From: Rahnella inusitata_A
GTDB lineage: Bacteria > Pseudomonadota > Gammaproteobacteria > Enterobacterales > Enterobacteriaceae
Length of the DNA: 64,000 bases
Assembly: GCF_965118895.1 (NCBI RefSeq)
Contig: NZ_CBCPJJ010000026.1
Coordinates: forward strand, 59,584 to 123,583
Direction of reading: 5' to 3'
Numbering within the stretch: the first letter of the stretch is position 1; every line of letters starts with the position of its first letter. Below, in pieces: positions 52,929 through 61,197 of the stretch. Both the position numbers and the translations under genes were made by a program. A model generated the notes under the pieces. That model saw only the letters and a list, made by a program, of their open reading frames with translations, was not told the DNA's origin and did not search any database.

Positions 52929-53852
52929 ATGAACATTCGTGATTTAGAGTATCTGGTGGCACTGGCTGAGTTTCGCCATTTCCGCCGCGCCGCAGATTCA
53001 TGCCACGTCAGTCAGCCAACGCTGAGCGGGCAAATCCGTAAGCTGGAAGATGAGCTTGGCGTCATGCTGCTCGAAAGAACCAGCCGCAAAGTACTGTTCA
53101 CCCAGGCCGGTCTGCTGCTGGTGGATCAGGCACGCACGGTATTGCGCGAAGTAAAAGTGCTCAAAGAAATGGCGAGCCAGCAGGGCGAAGCGATGTCCGG
53201 GCCGATGCATATCGGTCTGATCCCAACTGTCGGGCCTTACCTGCTGCCGCAAATTATTCCAACGCTGCACAAAACTTTTCCGAAACTGGAGATGTATCTG
53301 CACGAAGCGCAAACCCATCAGCTGCTGGCGCAGCTTGACAGCGGAAAGCTCGATTGTGCCATTCTGGCGCTGGTGAAAGAGAGCGAAGCATTTATCGAAG
53401 TGCCGCTGTTTGACGAGCCGATGAAGCTGGCAATTTACGATGACCATCCGTGGGCATCGCGCGATCGTGTGGCGATGGCCGATCTGGCCGGTGAGAAACT
53501 GCTGATGCTGGAAGATGGCCACTGTCTGCGCGATCAGGCGCTCGGTTTTTGCTTCCAGGCGGGTGCGGATGAAGATACCCACTTCCGCGCCACCAGTCTT
53601 GAAACGCTGCGTAACATGGTGGCGGCAGGGAGCGGGATTACGTTACTGCCATCACTCGCTGTGCCGCGCGAGCGCAGCCGTGATGGTGTGACTTATCTTA
53701 CCTGTGACAAACCGGAACCGCGCCGTACAATTGCGCTGGTCTATCGTCCCGGTTCGCCACTGCGCGGGCGTTACGAACAGCTTGCCGAAGCCATCAAAGA
53801 ACATATGCAGGCTTACTGGGATAACGCCGCTGCCTTAAAAAAGGCGGTTTAA
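52929..53852 (+). CDS. oxyR: Hydrogen peroxide-sensing regulator OxyR
   Basis: OxyR is a LysR-type activator switched on by a Cys199-Cys208 disulfide. Both cysteines are at exactly those positions here (EDGHCLRDQALGFCF). The 307-residue protein has the N-terminal HTH MNIRDLEYLVALAEFRHFRRAA and the effector domain with IGLIPTVGPYLLP. It is divergent from the prx-grx gene and its 3' end overlaps that of convergent sthA by 18 bp. Confidence 0.98.
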   Translation: MNIRDLEYLVALAEFRHFRRAADSCHVSQPTLSGQIRKLEDELGVMLLERTSRKVLFTQAGLLLVDQARTVLREVKVLKEMASQQGEAMSGPMHIGLIPTVGPYLLPQIIPTLHKTFPKLEMYLHEAQTHQLLAQLDSGKLDCAILALVKESEAFIEVPLFDEPMKLAIYDDHPWASRDRVAMADLAGEKLLMLEDGHCLRDQALGFCFQAGADEDTHFRATSLETLRNMVAAGSGITLLPSLAVPRERSRDGVTYLTCDKPEPRRTIALVYRPGSPLRGRYEQLAEAIKEHMQAYWDNAAALKKAV

Positions 53853-55235
53853 TCCGTTAAGCGCAGCCACGCGATAGGCTTCGGCCATGGTCGGATAGTT
53901 GAAGGTGGTATTGACGAAATACTCGATAGTATTACCTTCACCTTTCTGTTCCATGATCGCCTGCCCGATATGAATGATTTCGGCGGCACGTTCACCGAAA
54001 CAGTGAATGCCCAGGATTTCCTTGGTTTCACGATGGAACAACAATTTCAGGCTGCCCACGTTCATGCCGGCGATTTGTGCGCGAGCCAGATGCTTAAACT
54101 GCGCGCGGCCAACTTCGTACGGGACTTTCATCGACGTCAGTTCCTGCTCGGTTTTACCCACCGAACTTATCTCCGGAATGGTGTAAATCCCGGTCGGAAT
54201 GTTTTCGATTAAGTGGACTTTGGCTTCGCCCTGGATCATCGCCTGTGCGGCAATGCGTCCCTGATCGTAAGCCGCTGAGGCCAGACTTGGGTAACCAATC
54301 ACATCACCAACAGCATAAATGTGCGACAGTGCGGTCTGATACATGCTGTTTACTTTCAGCAAGCCCCGGCTGTCTGCTTCCAGCCCGATGTTTTCCAGAC
54401 CCAGTTTATCCGTGTTACCGGTGCGACCGTTGGCGTACAGCAGCGCATCAGCTTTCACTTTCTTACCGGATTTCAGGTGCATAATCACACCATCTTCCAC
54501 ACCTTCAATCTTCTCGAACTCTTCGTTATGGCGAATAACTACGCCGTTATTCCAGAAGTGGTACGAAAGCGCGTCTGACATTTCCTGATCAAGGAAAGAC
54601 AACAGCCGGTCGCGGGTGTTGATTAAGTCCACTTTGACGTTCAGACCACGGAAGATCGACGCATATTCGCAGCCGATCACGCCCGCACCGTAAATAATCA
54701 CGTGGCGCGGTTCATGGCTGAGTTCAAGGATTAAATCGCTGTCATAAATGCGCGGGTGACCAAAATCGACGTTGGCCGGGCGGTAAGGGCGCGAACCACA
54801 GGCGATGACGATGTTATCCGCGGTGATCTGCTCATGCGTGCCGTCGGCGTAGCGGATGCTGATGGTATTGGCATCGACAAAACTGGCGTCGCCGGAAAAC
54901 AGCTGGCACTGGTTTCTTTCGTAGAAACCCTGACGCATGCGGGTTTGCTGATTTATGACCGAATCCGCATGACGCAGGATATCGGGAAAGCTGGAGCTCA
55001 TGGTGCGCGAGTTATCGCTGTAGAGCGGATTTTGGTTAAATTCGATGATTCGGCTGACGGCGTGACGCAGTGCTTTGGAAGGGATGGTGCCCCAATGTGT
55101 ACAACCGCCACCGACGTTGTTATAGCGTTCGATGACAGCAACTCTGGCGCCTTGTTTAACCAGTCCCATCGCGGCGCCTTCTCCGCCAGGGCCTGAACCA
55201 ATGATGATGGCATCAAAATGTGAGTGCTGTTGCAT
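53835..55235 (-). CDS. sthA: Soluble pyridine nucleotide transhydrogenase
   Basis: SthA transfers hydride between NADPH and NAD and lowers excess NADPH. The 466 residues equal E. coli SthA. The FAD motif is IIGSGPGGEGAAMG. The usual redox disulfide of this flavoprotein family is replaced by GGGCTHWGTIPSKAL, with only one Cys, as expected for transhydrogenases. The NAD motif is IYGAGVIGCEYAS. ATG 55235 gives the E. coli start (MQQHSHFDAI); ten upstream codons are rejected. The gene is convergent with oxyR with an 18-bp overlap. Confidence 0.97.
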   Translation of the reverse strand: MQQHSHFDAIIIGSGPGGEGAAMGLVKQGARVAVIERYNNVGGGCTHWGTIPSKALRHAVSRIIEFNQNPLYSDNSRTMSSSFPDILRHADSVINQQTRMRQGFYERNQCQLFSGDASFVDANTISIRYADGTHEQITADNIVIACGSRPYRPANVDFGHPRIYDSDLILELSHEPRHVIIYGAGVIGCEYASIFRGLNVKVDLINTRDRLLSFLDQEMSDALSYHFWNNGVVIRHNEEFEKIEGVEDGVIMHLKSGKKVKADALLYANGRTGNTDKLGLENIGLEADSRGLLKVNSMYQTALSHIYAVGDVIGYPSLASAAYDQGRIAAQAMIQGEAKVHLIENIPTGIYTIPEISSVGKTEQELTSMKVPYEVGRAQFKHLARAQIAGMNVGSLKLLFHRETKEILGIHCFGERAAEIIHIGQAIMEQKGEGNTIEYFVNTTFNYPTMAEAYRVAALNGLNRLF

Positions 55236-55447
55236 TGTTCGAAACCTATTTTTATACAAAATCACAACGAGAAAGTAACATATTACACCTATTTACCCCA
55301 CATGCAGTTGTCATTTAATGGGAATGTCGCAACATTCAGACCCATTTTATGCTGCTGTTTCTATGACTCGGACCGATAAAAATTTTGGTATAGTGAAACC
55401 ATGTCGGGCTAACAACTAAAAAGAAGAACACTATCCGGATGAAGGTT

Positions 55448-56125
55448 ATGGGAGTCAGAGCACAACAAAAAGAGCGTACGCGTCGCACGCTGATTGAGGC
55501 GGCTTTCAGCCAGCTCAGCGCTGAGCGTAGTTTCGCCAGTCTGAGTTTGCGTGAGGTCTCGCGCGAAGCAGGCATTGCGCCGACGTCCTTTTACCGGCAC
55601 TTCCGTGATGTGGATGAGCTCGGTCTGACGATGGTAGATGAAAGTGGTCTGATGCTGCGCCAGCTAATGCGTCAGGCGCGCCAGCGAATTGCCAAAGGCG
55701 GCAGCGTCATCCGCACCTCGGTCTCGACGTTTATGGAATTCATCGGCAATAACCCCAACGCATTCCGGCTGTTGCTGCGCGAACGTTCCGGGACGTCTTC
55801 GGCGTTTCGTGCCGCTGTCGCCCGTGAAATTCAGCATTTTATTGCGGAACTTGCCGACTATCTGCAACTCGAAAACCATATGCCGCGCAGTTTTACTGAA
55901 GCGCAGGCGGAAGCCATGGTAATCATCGTGTTTAACGCCGGGGCGGAAGCGCTGGATGTTGATCTCGCGCAGCGCCGTCAGCTCGAAGAGCGTCTGGTAC
56001 TGCAACTGCGGATGATTTCTAAAGGCGCGTATTACTGGTACCGCCGTCAGCAGGAACGCACGGCGGTGACACCCATTAATAAGAACCGAGGTAAAGAAGA
56101 TGACCGAACAAGCGAACCAGGATAA
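55448..56125 (+). CDS. fabR: TetR-family unsaturated fatty acid regulator FabR
   Basis: FabR represses fabA and fabB in response to the unsaturated:saturated acyl-ACP ratio. The 225-residue product begins MGVRAQQKERTRRTLIEAAF and is nearly identical to E. coli through the HTH (LREVSREAGIAPTSFYRHF) and ligand domain. An in-frame ATG at 55439 would add three residues; neither start has an ideal Shine-Dalgarno. The C-terminal tail (INKNRGKEDDRTSEPG) is longer than in E. coli and overlaps the start of yijD by 26 nt. Confidence 0.95.
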   Translation: MGVRAQQKERTRRTLIEAAFSQLSAERSFASLSLREVSREAGIAPTSFYRHFRDVDELGLTMVDESGLMLRQLMRQARQRIAKGGSVIRTSVSTFMEFIGNNPNAFRLLLRERSGTSSAFRAAVAREIQHFIAELADYLQLENHMPRSFTEAQAEAMVIIVFNAGAEALDVDLAQRRQLEERLVLQLRMISKGAYYWYRRQQERTAVTPINKNRGKEDDRTSEPG

Positions 56126-56456
56126 TGGCACTCTGGTTTTGTCTTTAATTGCCGGGCTGTCGATCAGCGGCACATTTGATGCGTTATTCAGCTCTGTCGT
56201 CGCGTTTTCGATATTCCCGATTATCGCTCTGGTGTTAGCGGTGTACTGTTTAAACGTTCGCTACCACAAAGGTGAAATGCCCCAAGGATTACCGGGCATG
56301 GCTGCGGCTTGTTTCCTGCTGGGTCTGCTGTTGTACAGTACGATTGTCCGCGCTGAGTATCCTGAATTAGGCTCGAATTTCTTACCGTCGCTTATCTGCG
56401 TGGCGCTGGTATTCTGGATTGGTATAAAACTGAAAAAGCGCAAATCGTCTACGTAA
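56100..56456 (+). CDS. yijD: DUF1422 family inner-membrane protein YijD
   Basis: This 118-residue protein has about four membrane helices and no known function. It matches E. coli YijD throughout, including LIAGLSISGTFDALFSS and YSTIVRAEYPELGSNF. AGAGGTAAAGAAG-type purine sequence precedes the ATG inside fabR. The genes overlap by 26 nt, so YijD translation probably depends on fabR translation. Confidence 0.9.
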   Translation: MTEQANQDNGTLVLSLIAGLSISGTFDALFSSVVAFSIFPIIALVLAVYCLNVRYHKGEMPQGLPGMAAACFLLGLLLYSTIVRAEYPELGSNFLPSLICVALVFWIGIKLKKRKSST

Positions 56457-56481
56457 CGCGTTTTCTGTTTCATGTTTTTTG

Positions 56482-56507
56482 AAGGCAATCTGCGGATTGC
56501 CTTTTTT
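56482..56507 (+). terminator. Terminator after fabR-yijD
   Basis: AAGGCAATC pairs perfectly with GATTGCCTT across TGCG, running into six T. Confidence 0.9.
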
Positions 56508-56558
56508 ATGCGCCCTCGCTCGACTTATCCCCTCCACTAAGCATTTTCACTCCCATTT

Positions 56559-56577
56559 AATGAACTGTCATTTCATT
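56559..56577. promoter_or_regulatory. KdgR-like operator upstream of rhiT
   Basis: AATGAACTGTCATTTCATT is an inverted repeat (AATGAA/TTCATT) close to the KdgR box of pectin-degrading enterobacteria. It lies about 194 bp before rhiT. In Dickeya the rhiTN operon is KdgR-controlled. The rest of the 314-bp gap shows no gene. Confidence 0.55.
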
Positions 56578-56770
56578 AATATCAAACCCATGTTCATTAT
56601 TTAGATGTAGATCGCCCACTTCTTTATTTCTTTGCCATAAAGTGCATCCGGGTGGCAAAAACCAAAAGGTTTTCATGTCGGCTCCTCGCTAATTTGAATC
56701 ATGGCCGGACGACGCATTTTCGTTCGCATTCAGCCTACGCCTAAAGGTGATTAACAGGGGCAACACGGCA

Positions 56771-58357
56771 ATGAAAACACGTAAGATAGGATTCTTCACT
56801 TATATCGCTTATGGCTCCGGGGATTTCCTCGGTGCAGGCACGACCGCGCTGACTGCGGCCTGGTTGTTGTATTTCTACACGACGTTCTGCGGGCTTTCGC
56901 CCATTCAGGCTACGTTCATTTTCGCGACCGCACGCGTCGCCGATGCGGTGCTCAGCCCGCTGATGGGGTATCTCACCGATAACTTCGGCAATACATGGCT
57001 CGGCAAGCGCTTTGGCCGCCGTAAGTTCTTTATTCTGCTGGGTATTCCCTGCGTCTTCAGCTACAGCTTTATGTGGGTGGGCGAAATGGGATACGTCTAT
57101 TACCTGCTGACATATCTGCTGTTCGATATCGTCTACACCATGATTTTGGTGCCGTATGAAACACTGGTCCCGGAAATGACCGATGATTTCAAACAGAAAA
57201 CCAAATTCTCAGGTGCGCGCATCGCGCTGGCGCAGCTGTCAGCGATTCTGGCAGCGTTCCTGCCCGGCATTCTGTTACAGCATTTCGGCAAAGATAACGC
57301 CATCTCCTTCTTCTATTCGAGCCTGGTCTTCGCGGTGATTTGTTCACTGGTGCTGACGCTGGTGTATTTCTTCACCTGGGAACGGCCGGAAGAGCTGAAA
57401 TCGGAAGCAACTAAGAAAATTGAACGTGAGCGCCAGCAGCTGACGCTCGCGCAAAGCCTGAAGCGTCTGAAAGTGGAATTGTCTTCGACACTGCGCATCA
57501 AGATTTTCCGTCAGCATCTCGGCTTGTATCTGGGGGGCTACATTGCACAGGACGTCTTCAACGCGGTATTCACTTATTACGTTGTCTTCGTGCTGATGCA
57601 AAGCGCCTCCGTGGCTTCAAACCTGATGGGAATGATGGCGATCCTGCAATTTGTCGCGGTTATCGGGATGATCCCGCTGTGTATCCGCTTCGGACCTGCA
57701 CCGTCTTACCGGCTGGCGGTGACGCTGTTCGGGTTGGCCGCTCTTTCCTACGGCGGTCTGTATTACGCCGGTATGAATGACTCTATGTCACTGTTGTTGC
57801 TCATTTCTGCGCTGGCCGGTCTGGGACGCGGCGGGATCAACTATGTGCCGTGGAATATCTACACCTATATCGCTGACGTTGATGAAACCATCACCGGTCA
57901 GCGCCGCGAAGGGATTTTTGCCGGCGTGATGACGCTGACCCGCAAAGCCTCGCAGGCCGGTGCCGTGATGCTGGTGGGGATTATCCTGCAACTCGCCGGG
58001 TTTGTTTCCGGCCAAAGCCAGCAGGTACCTGCGGTCGGTCATACCATTCTGGGCGTTCTGGTGGTCGGTTCGCTGCTGATGCTCAGCATGGGCTTTATCA
58101 TCTCGCTGTTCTTCCGCCTCAATCAGAGAACGCACGGCGTGCTGACCCGCGAAACGCACAAAATGCGCGAAGCTAACCGCATCGTGCCGGAACAAATCAC
58201 GCCGGAAGATCGCGCGACTGTCGAAATGCTGACAGGGATGAAATACGAATCTCTGTGGGGCAATAACAATATCGGTTATCTGCATCGCAATAACCCGCCA
58301 CCTGAAAAGCTGACCCGAGAAAATACCGCCGAAGTGCCGGTCCAGGGACGTTTGTAA
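56771..58357 (+). CDS. rhiT: GPH/MFS transporter, probable unsaturated rhamnogalacturonide importer
   Basis: The 528-residue, roughly 12-helix protein belongs to the glycoside-pentoside-hexuronide cation symporter family. Landmarks are IAYGSGDFLGAGTTALTAAWLLYFY, the ADAVLSPLMGYLTDNF segment with its helix-2 Asp, and the basic loop GKRFGRRKFFILLG. A hydrophilic C-terminal tail of about 90 residues follows the last helix. It is followed after 20 bp by a GH105 hydrolase, the pairing of rhiT and rhiN in Dickeya. That context, not the sequence alone, supports the substrate. ATG 56771 is preferred over the longer frame because family similarity begins there. Confidence 0.8.
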   Translation: MKTRKIGFFTYIAYGSGDFLGAGTTALTAAWLLYFYTTFCGLSPIQATFIFATARVADAVLSPLMGYLTDNFGNTWLGKRFGRRKFFILLGIPCVFSYSFMWVGEMGYVYYLLTYLLFDIVYTMILVPYETLVPEMTDDFKQKTKFSGARIALAQLSAILAAFLPGILLQHFGKDNAISFFYSSLVFAVICSLVLTLVYFFTWERPEELKSEATKKIERERQQLTLAQSLKRLKVELSSTLRIKIFRQHLGLYLGGYIAQDVFNAVFTYYVVFVLMQSASVASNLMGMMAILQFVAVIGMIPLCIRFGPAPSYRLAVTLFGLAALSYGGLYYAGMNDSMSLLLLISALAGLGRGGINYVPWNIYTYIADVDETITGQRREGIFAGVMTLTRKASQAGAVMLVGIILQLAGFVSGQSQQVPAVGHTILGVLVVGSLLMLSMGFIISLFFRLNQRTHGVLTRETHKMREANRIVPEQITPEDRATVEMLTGMKYESLWGNNNIGYLHRNNPPPEKLTRENTAEVPVQGRL

Positions 58358-58377
58358 TCCATTTACAGGAGAACGTT

Positions 58378-59517
58378 ATGAAAGTATTTGAAGTTAAACA
58401 CAGTGCCTTGCTGCGGCAGCCGGAGCATTTCATCTCACGCAACGAACTGAAAGCGCTGATTCACAATGTGACCGACAATCTGGTGAATATCGAAGATAAA
58501 ACCGGTGAGTTCCTGTTGCGGCTGGACGATGGCCGCGTCATCGACACCAAGGGCTGGGCGGGCTGGGAATGGACGCACGGTATCGGGCTCTACGGTATCT
58601 ATCAGTATTATCAGCAGACCGGCGATGAAAAAATGCGTGCGGTGATCGATGACTGGTTTACCGCACGCCTGACGGAAGGCACGCCAACCAAAAACGTTAA
58701 TACTATGAGTCCGTTCCTGACGCTGGCGTATCGCTATGAGGAAACGGGGAATGAAGAGTGGCGCCCTTACCTTGAGCGTTGGGCCGAATGGGTGATGTAC
58801 GAAATGCCGCGCACGGATAAAGGCGCGATGCAGCACATTGTTTATAACAATGAAAACCATCAGCAGATGTGGGACGACACGCTGATGATGAGCGTCCTGC
58901 CGCTGGCAAAAATTGGTAAACTGCTGGATCGTCCTGAATTTATCGAAGAAGCGACGTATCAGTTTCTGGTCCACGTGCAATATCTGATGGATCGCCAGAC
59001 CGGCCTGTGGTTCCACGGCTGGACGTTCGACGGTCACCACAACTTTGCACAGGCACGCTGGGCGCGGGGCAACAGCTGGCTGACGATCGCCATTCCTGAA
59101 TTCCTTGAACTGGTGGATTTGCCGGAGAATAACGCGACCCGCCGTTATTTATTGCAGGTACTGGAAAGCCAGGTCAGCGCGCTGGCGAAATGTCAGGACG
59201 ACAGCGGCTTATGGCATACGCTGCTTGATGACCCGCACTCTTATCTTGAAAGCTCGGCCACGGCGGGTTTTGCGTACGGTATTCTAAAAGCGGTGCGGAA
59301 GCGTTATATCGACGCGTCTTATGCGCCGGTGGCGGAAAAAGCCATTCAGGGCGTGATTAAGCATATCAATCCGGCAGGTGAACTGACGCAAACGTCGTTC
59401 GGTACAGCGATGGGTTCAGACCTCGAGTTTTACCGCCAGATTGCACTGACGTCGATGCCTTACGGGCAGGCAATGGCGATTCTGTGTTTGTCAGAATATC
59501 TGCGCGTGTACTTATAA
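58378..59517 (+). CDS. rhiN: GH105 unsaturated rhamnogalacturonyl hydrolase
   Basis: The enzyme adds water to the 4,5-unsaturated galacturonyl end of rhamnogalacturonan lyase products, freeing it from rhamnose. The 379-residue protein shows the alpha6/alpha6 barrel motifs GWAGWEWTHGIGLYGIY and DDTLMMSVLPLAKIG, with the probable catalytic Asp at 166 or 167. The WARGNSWLTIAIPEFL motif is also present. There is no signal peptide, so it is cytosolic and acts after import. AGGAG precedes the ATG. The rhiT-rhiN pair interrupts the yijD-trmA order of E. coli. Confidence 0.88.
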   Translation: MKVFEVKHSALLRQPEHFISRNELKALIHNVTDNLVNIEDKTGEFLLRLDDGRVIDTKGWAGWEWTHGIGLYGIYQYYQQTGDEKMRAVIDDWFTARLTEGTPTKNVNTMSPFLTLAYRYEETGNEEWRPYLERWAEWVMYEMPRTDKGAMQHIVYNNENHQQMWDDTLMMSVLPLAKIGKLLDRPEFIEEATYQFLVHVQYLMDRQTGLWFHGWTFDGHHNFAQARWARGNSWLTIAIPEFLELVDLPENNATRRYLLQVLESQVSALAKCQDDSGLWHTLLDDPHSYLESSATAGFAYGILKAVRKRYIDASYAPVAEKAIQGVIKHINPAGELTQTSFGTAMGSDLEFYRQIALTSMPYGQAMAILCLSEYLRVYL

Positions 59518-59538
59518 TTATTTTACGGCAGGAAAAAG

Positions 59539-59565
59539 AACGGGCACGCTGAAGTGCCCGTTTAT
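59539..59565. terminator. Bidirectional terminator between rhiN and trmA
   Basis: AACGGGCAC pairs with GTGCCCGTT; T-rich on the right and A-rich on the left, between convergent genes. Confidence 0.85.
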
Positions 59566-59583
59566 TCTTTTAGTTTTCGCCGA

Positions 59584-60684
59584 TCAGATCTTTTCCAGCA
59601 GAACACCGGATTCCATATGGTGGGTATACGGGAACTGGTCGAACAACGCGAGGCGCGTGACTCGGTGCGTCTGGCTCAGCGTTTCCAGATTCGCGCACAG
59701 CGTTTCCGGGTTACACGAGATATATAAAATACGGTCATAGCTTTGCACCATTTTCACGGTTTCATCATCCAGCCCGCTGCGCGGTGGATCGACAAAAATC
59801 GTATTACATTCATATCCGCTTAAATCCACATCCTGCAGACGACGGAATTCACGTACACCGTTCAGTGCCTGCGTGAAATCTTCAGCCGCCATTCGGATGA
59901 TTTGCACGTTATCGATATGGTTCGCCGCAATGTTGAACTGCGCTGCCGCCACTGACGGTTTGGCAATTTCTGTTGCCAGCACCCGGCGGAAGTTGCGCGC
60001 CAGCGCCAGAGAGAAATTGCCGTTGCCGCAGTAAAGTTCCAGCAAATCGCCGGTCGAGTTTTGCGTGGCATCCAGCGCCCACTCCAGCATCTGAATATTC
60101 ATCTCGGCGTTTGGCTGCGTGAAGCTGTTTTCCACCTGGCGGTAAATCATGTCGCGGCCTGCAACCGGCAGGACTTCATCAATATAATCCTGATCGAGCA
60201 TGATTTTGGTTTTGGCTGCGCGGCCAATCAGCTGGATATCAAACCCGTCTGCGCGCAGTTGGTCACGGAGAACTGTGGCGGCCTGCTGCCATTCTTCATC
60301 AAGCTTACGGTGGTACAGCAAAGAGGCGATGATTTTACCGCTGCGGGTCGAAAGATAGTCGATCTGGAAGATCTTACGGCGCAGTGCCGGATCTTGCTTC
60401 ACCGCGGCGATCAGCACAGGCATTAGACGGTTAATCAGCTCGCTGCCAGCCGGGAACTGGTCCACACGCACGCGGGCTTTGGTCTGCTGATCAAACATAA
60501 TATGGTACAGGTCGCCCTCATCGTGCCAGACGCGAAATTCGGCACGCATACGATAATGGCTGACCGGAGAACGGAAAACGTCAGGCTGCGGCGCATTAAA
60601 AGGCGACATCATCGCCGTGAGACGTGCGGTCTTTTCCGCCAGCTGGTCGTCGTACTGTTCAATGGGCAGGTTTTCAGGCGTCAT
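59584..60684 (-). CDS. trmA: tRNA (uracil(54)-C5)-methyltransferase
   Basis: TrmA makes ribothymidine-54 in tRNA using S-adenosylmethionine. The 366 residues equal E. coli TrmA. The SAM site is LLELYCGNGNFSLALA, the catalytic region includes TIFVDPPRSGLDDETVK, and the nucleophilic Cys is in ILYISCNPETL. The N-terminal QYDDQLAEKTARL and FRSPVSHYRMRAEFRVWH match the family. It is divergent from btuB. Confidence 0.97.
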   Translation of the reverse strand: MTPENLPIEQYDDQLAEKTARLTAMMSPFNAPQPDVFRSPVSHYRMRAEFRVWHDEGDLYHIMFDQQTKARVRVDQFPAGSELINRLMPVLIAAVKQDPALRRKIFQIDYLSTRSGKIIASLLYHRKLDEEWQQAATVLRDQLRADGFDIQLIGRAAKTKIMLDQDYIDEVLPVAGRDMIYRQVENSFTQPNAEMNIQMLEWALDATQNSTGDLLELYCGNGNFSLALARNFRRVLATEIAKPSVAAAQFNIAANHIDNVQIIRMAAEDFTQALNGVREFRRLQDVDLSGYECNTIFVDPPRSGLDDETVKMVQSYDRILYISCNPETLCANLETLSQTHRVTRLALFDQFPYTHHMESGVLLEKI

Positions 60685-60883
60685 CGGTTATCTCGTCTAA
60701 CTGGGGGTAAATGGACAAACTTTTGGGGGATTCTAGGGAATCACACTGCAAAGTCCAGCTTTCCCCGTCGTCCTGAACGTTATAACGACGTTTGCTGCCT
60801 TGTTCTAACGTCAATGACTTTGGGGAAATATGGGCAGTCATTACGGATGTCTGGATTTCCAAATGGGTTGATCGTAGGATTGC

Positions 60884-61190
60884 CGCTCGGCCTCGTGACT
60901 GAGTTAAAAGGGAATCCGGTGTGAATCCGGAACTGGCGCGCAGCGGTATGGGGAAATCACGGCGATCGCATTCTTTATAATGCAGACACTGTTTCTTCTT
61001 TCTATATAGATAAGAAAGAGGGAATGGGAAGTCATCGCCCGGTGTGGGTTATCTTAATTACTTCTCTTGTAATCAATAAGCCTGCAAATCCTAAGTCCGA
61101 AGACCTGCCGATGTTACGTCGCATTAATCATCGTCGTCGCGAAATACCGTCGGTGATCCTCTGCGGCATCCGCCAATTAAGTTTGGATGC
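60884..61190 (+). promoter_or_regulatory. Cobalamin (AdoCbl) riboswitch of btuB
   Basis: The leader has the conserved core GGGAATCCGGTGTGAATCC and the GCGCGCAGCGGTA segment (about 60911-60948), then the B12 box AAGTCCGAAGACCTGCCG (61093-61110). A terminal hairpin, GCATCC (61166-61171) with GGATGC (61185-61190), lies just before the btuB start. As in E. coli, that hairpin would hide the ribosome binding site when cobalamin is bound. The 5' boundary is estimated. Confidence 0.92.
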
Positions 61191-61197
61191 TCGATTC

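Noticed and set aside
60674..60862. 62-codon ORF on the minus strand overlapping the trmA start
   Set aside because: It has no recognisable domain, lies in the trmA leader between divergent promoters, and overlaps trmA by 11 nt. It looks like a chance frame.
61024..61197. N-terminal extension of btuB by 58 codons
   Set aside because: The stretch is the cobalamin riboswitch, and the signal peptide starts at ATG 61198.
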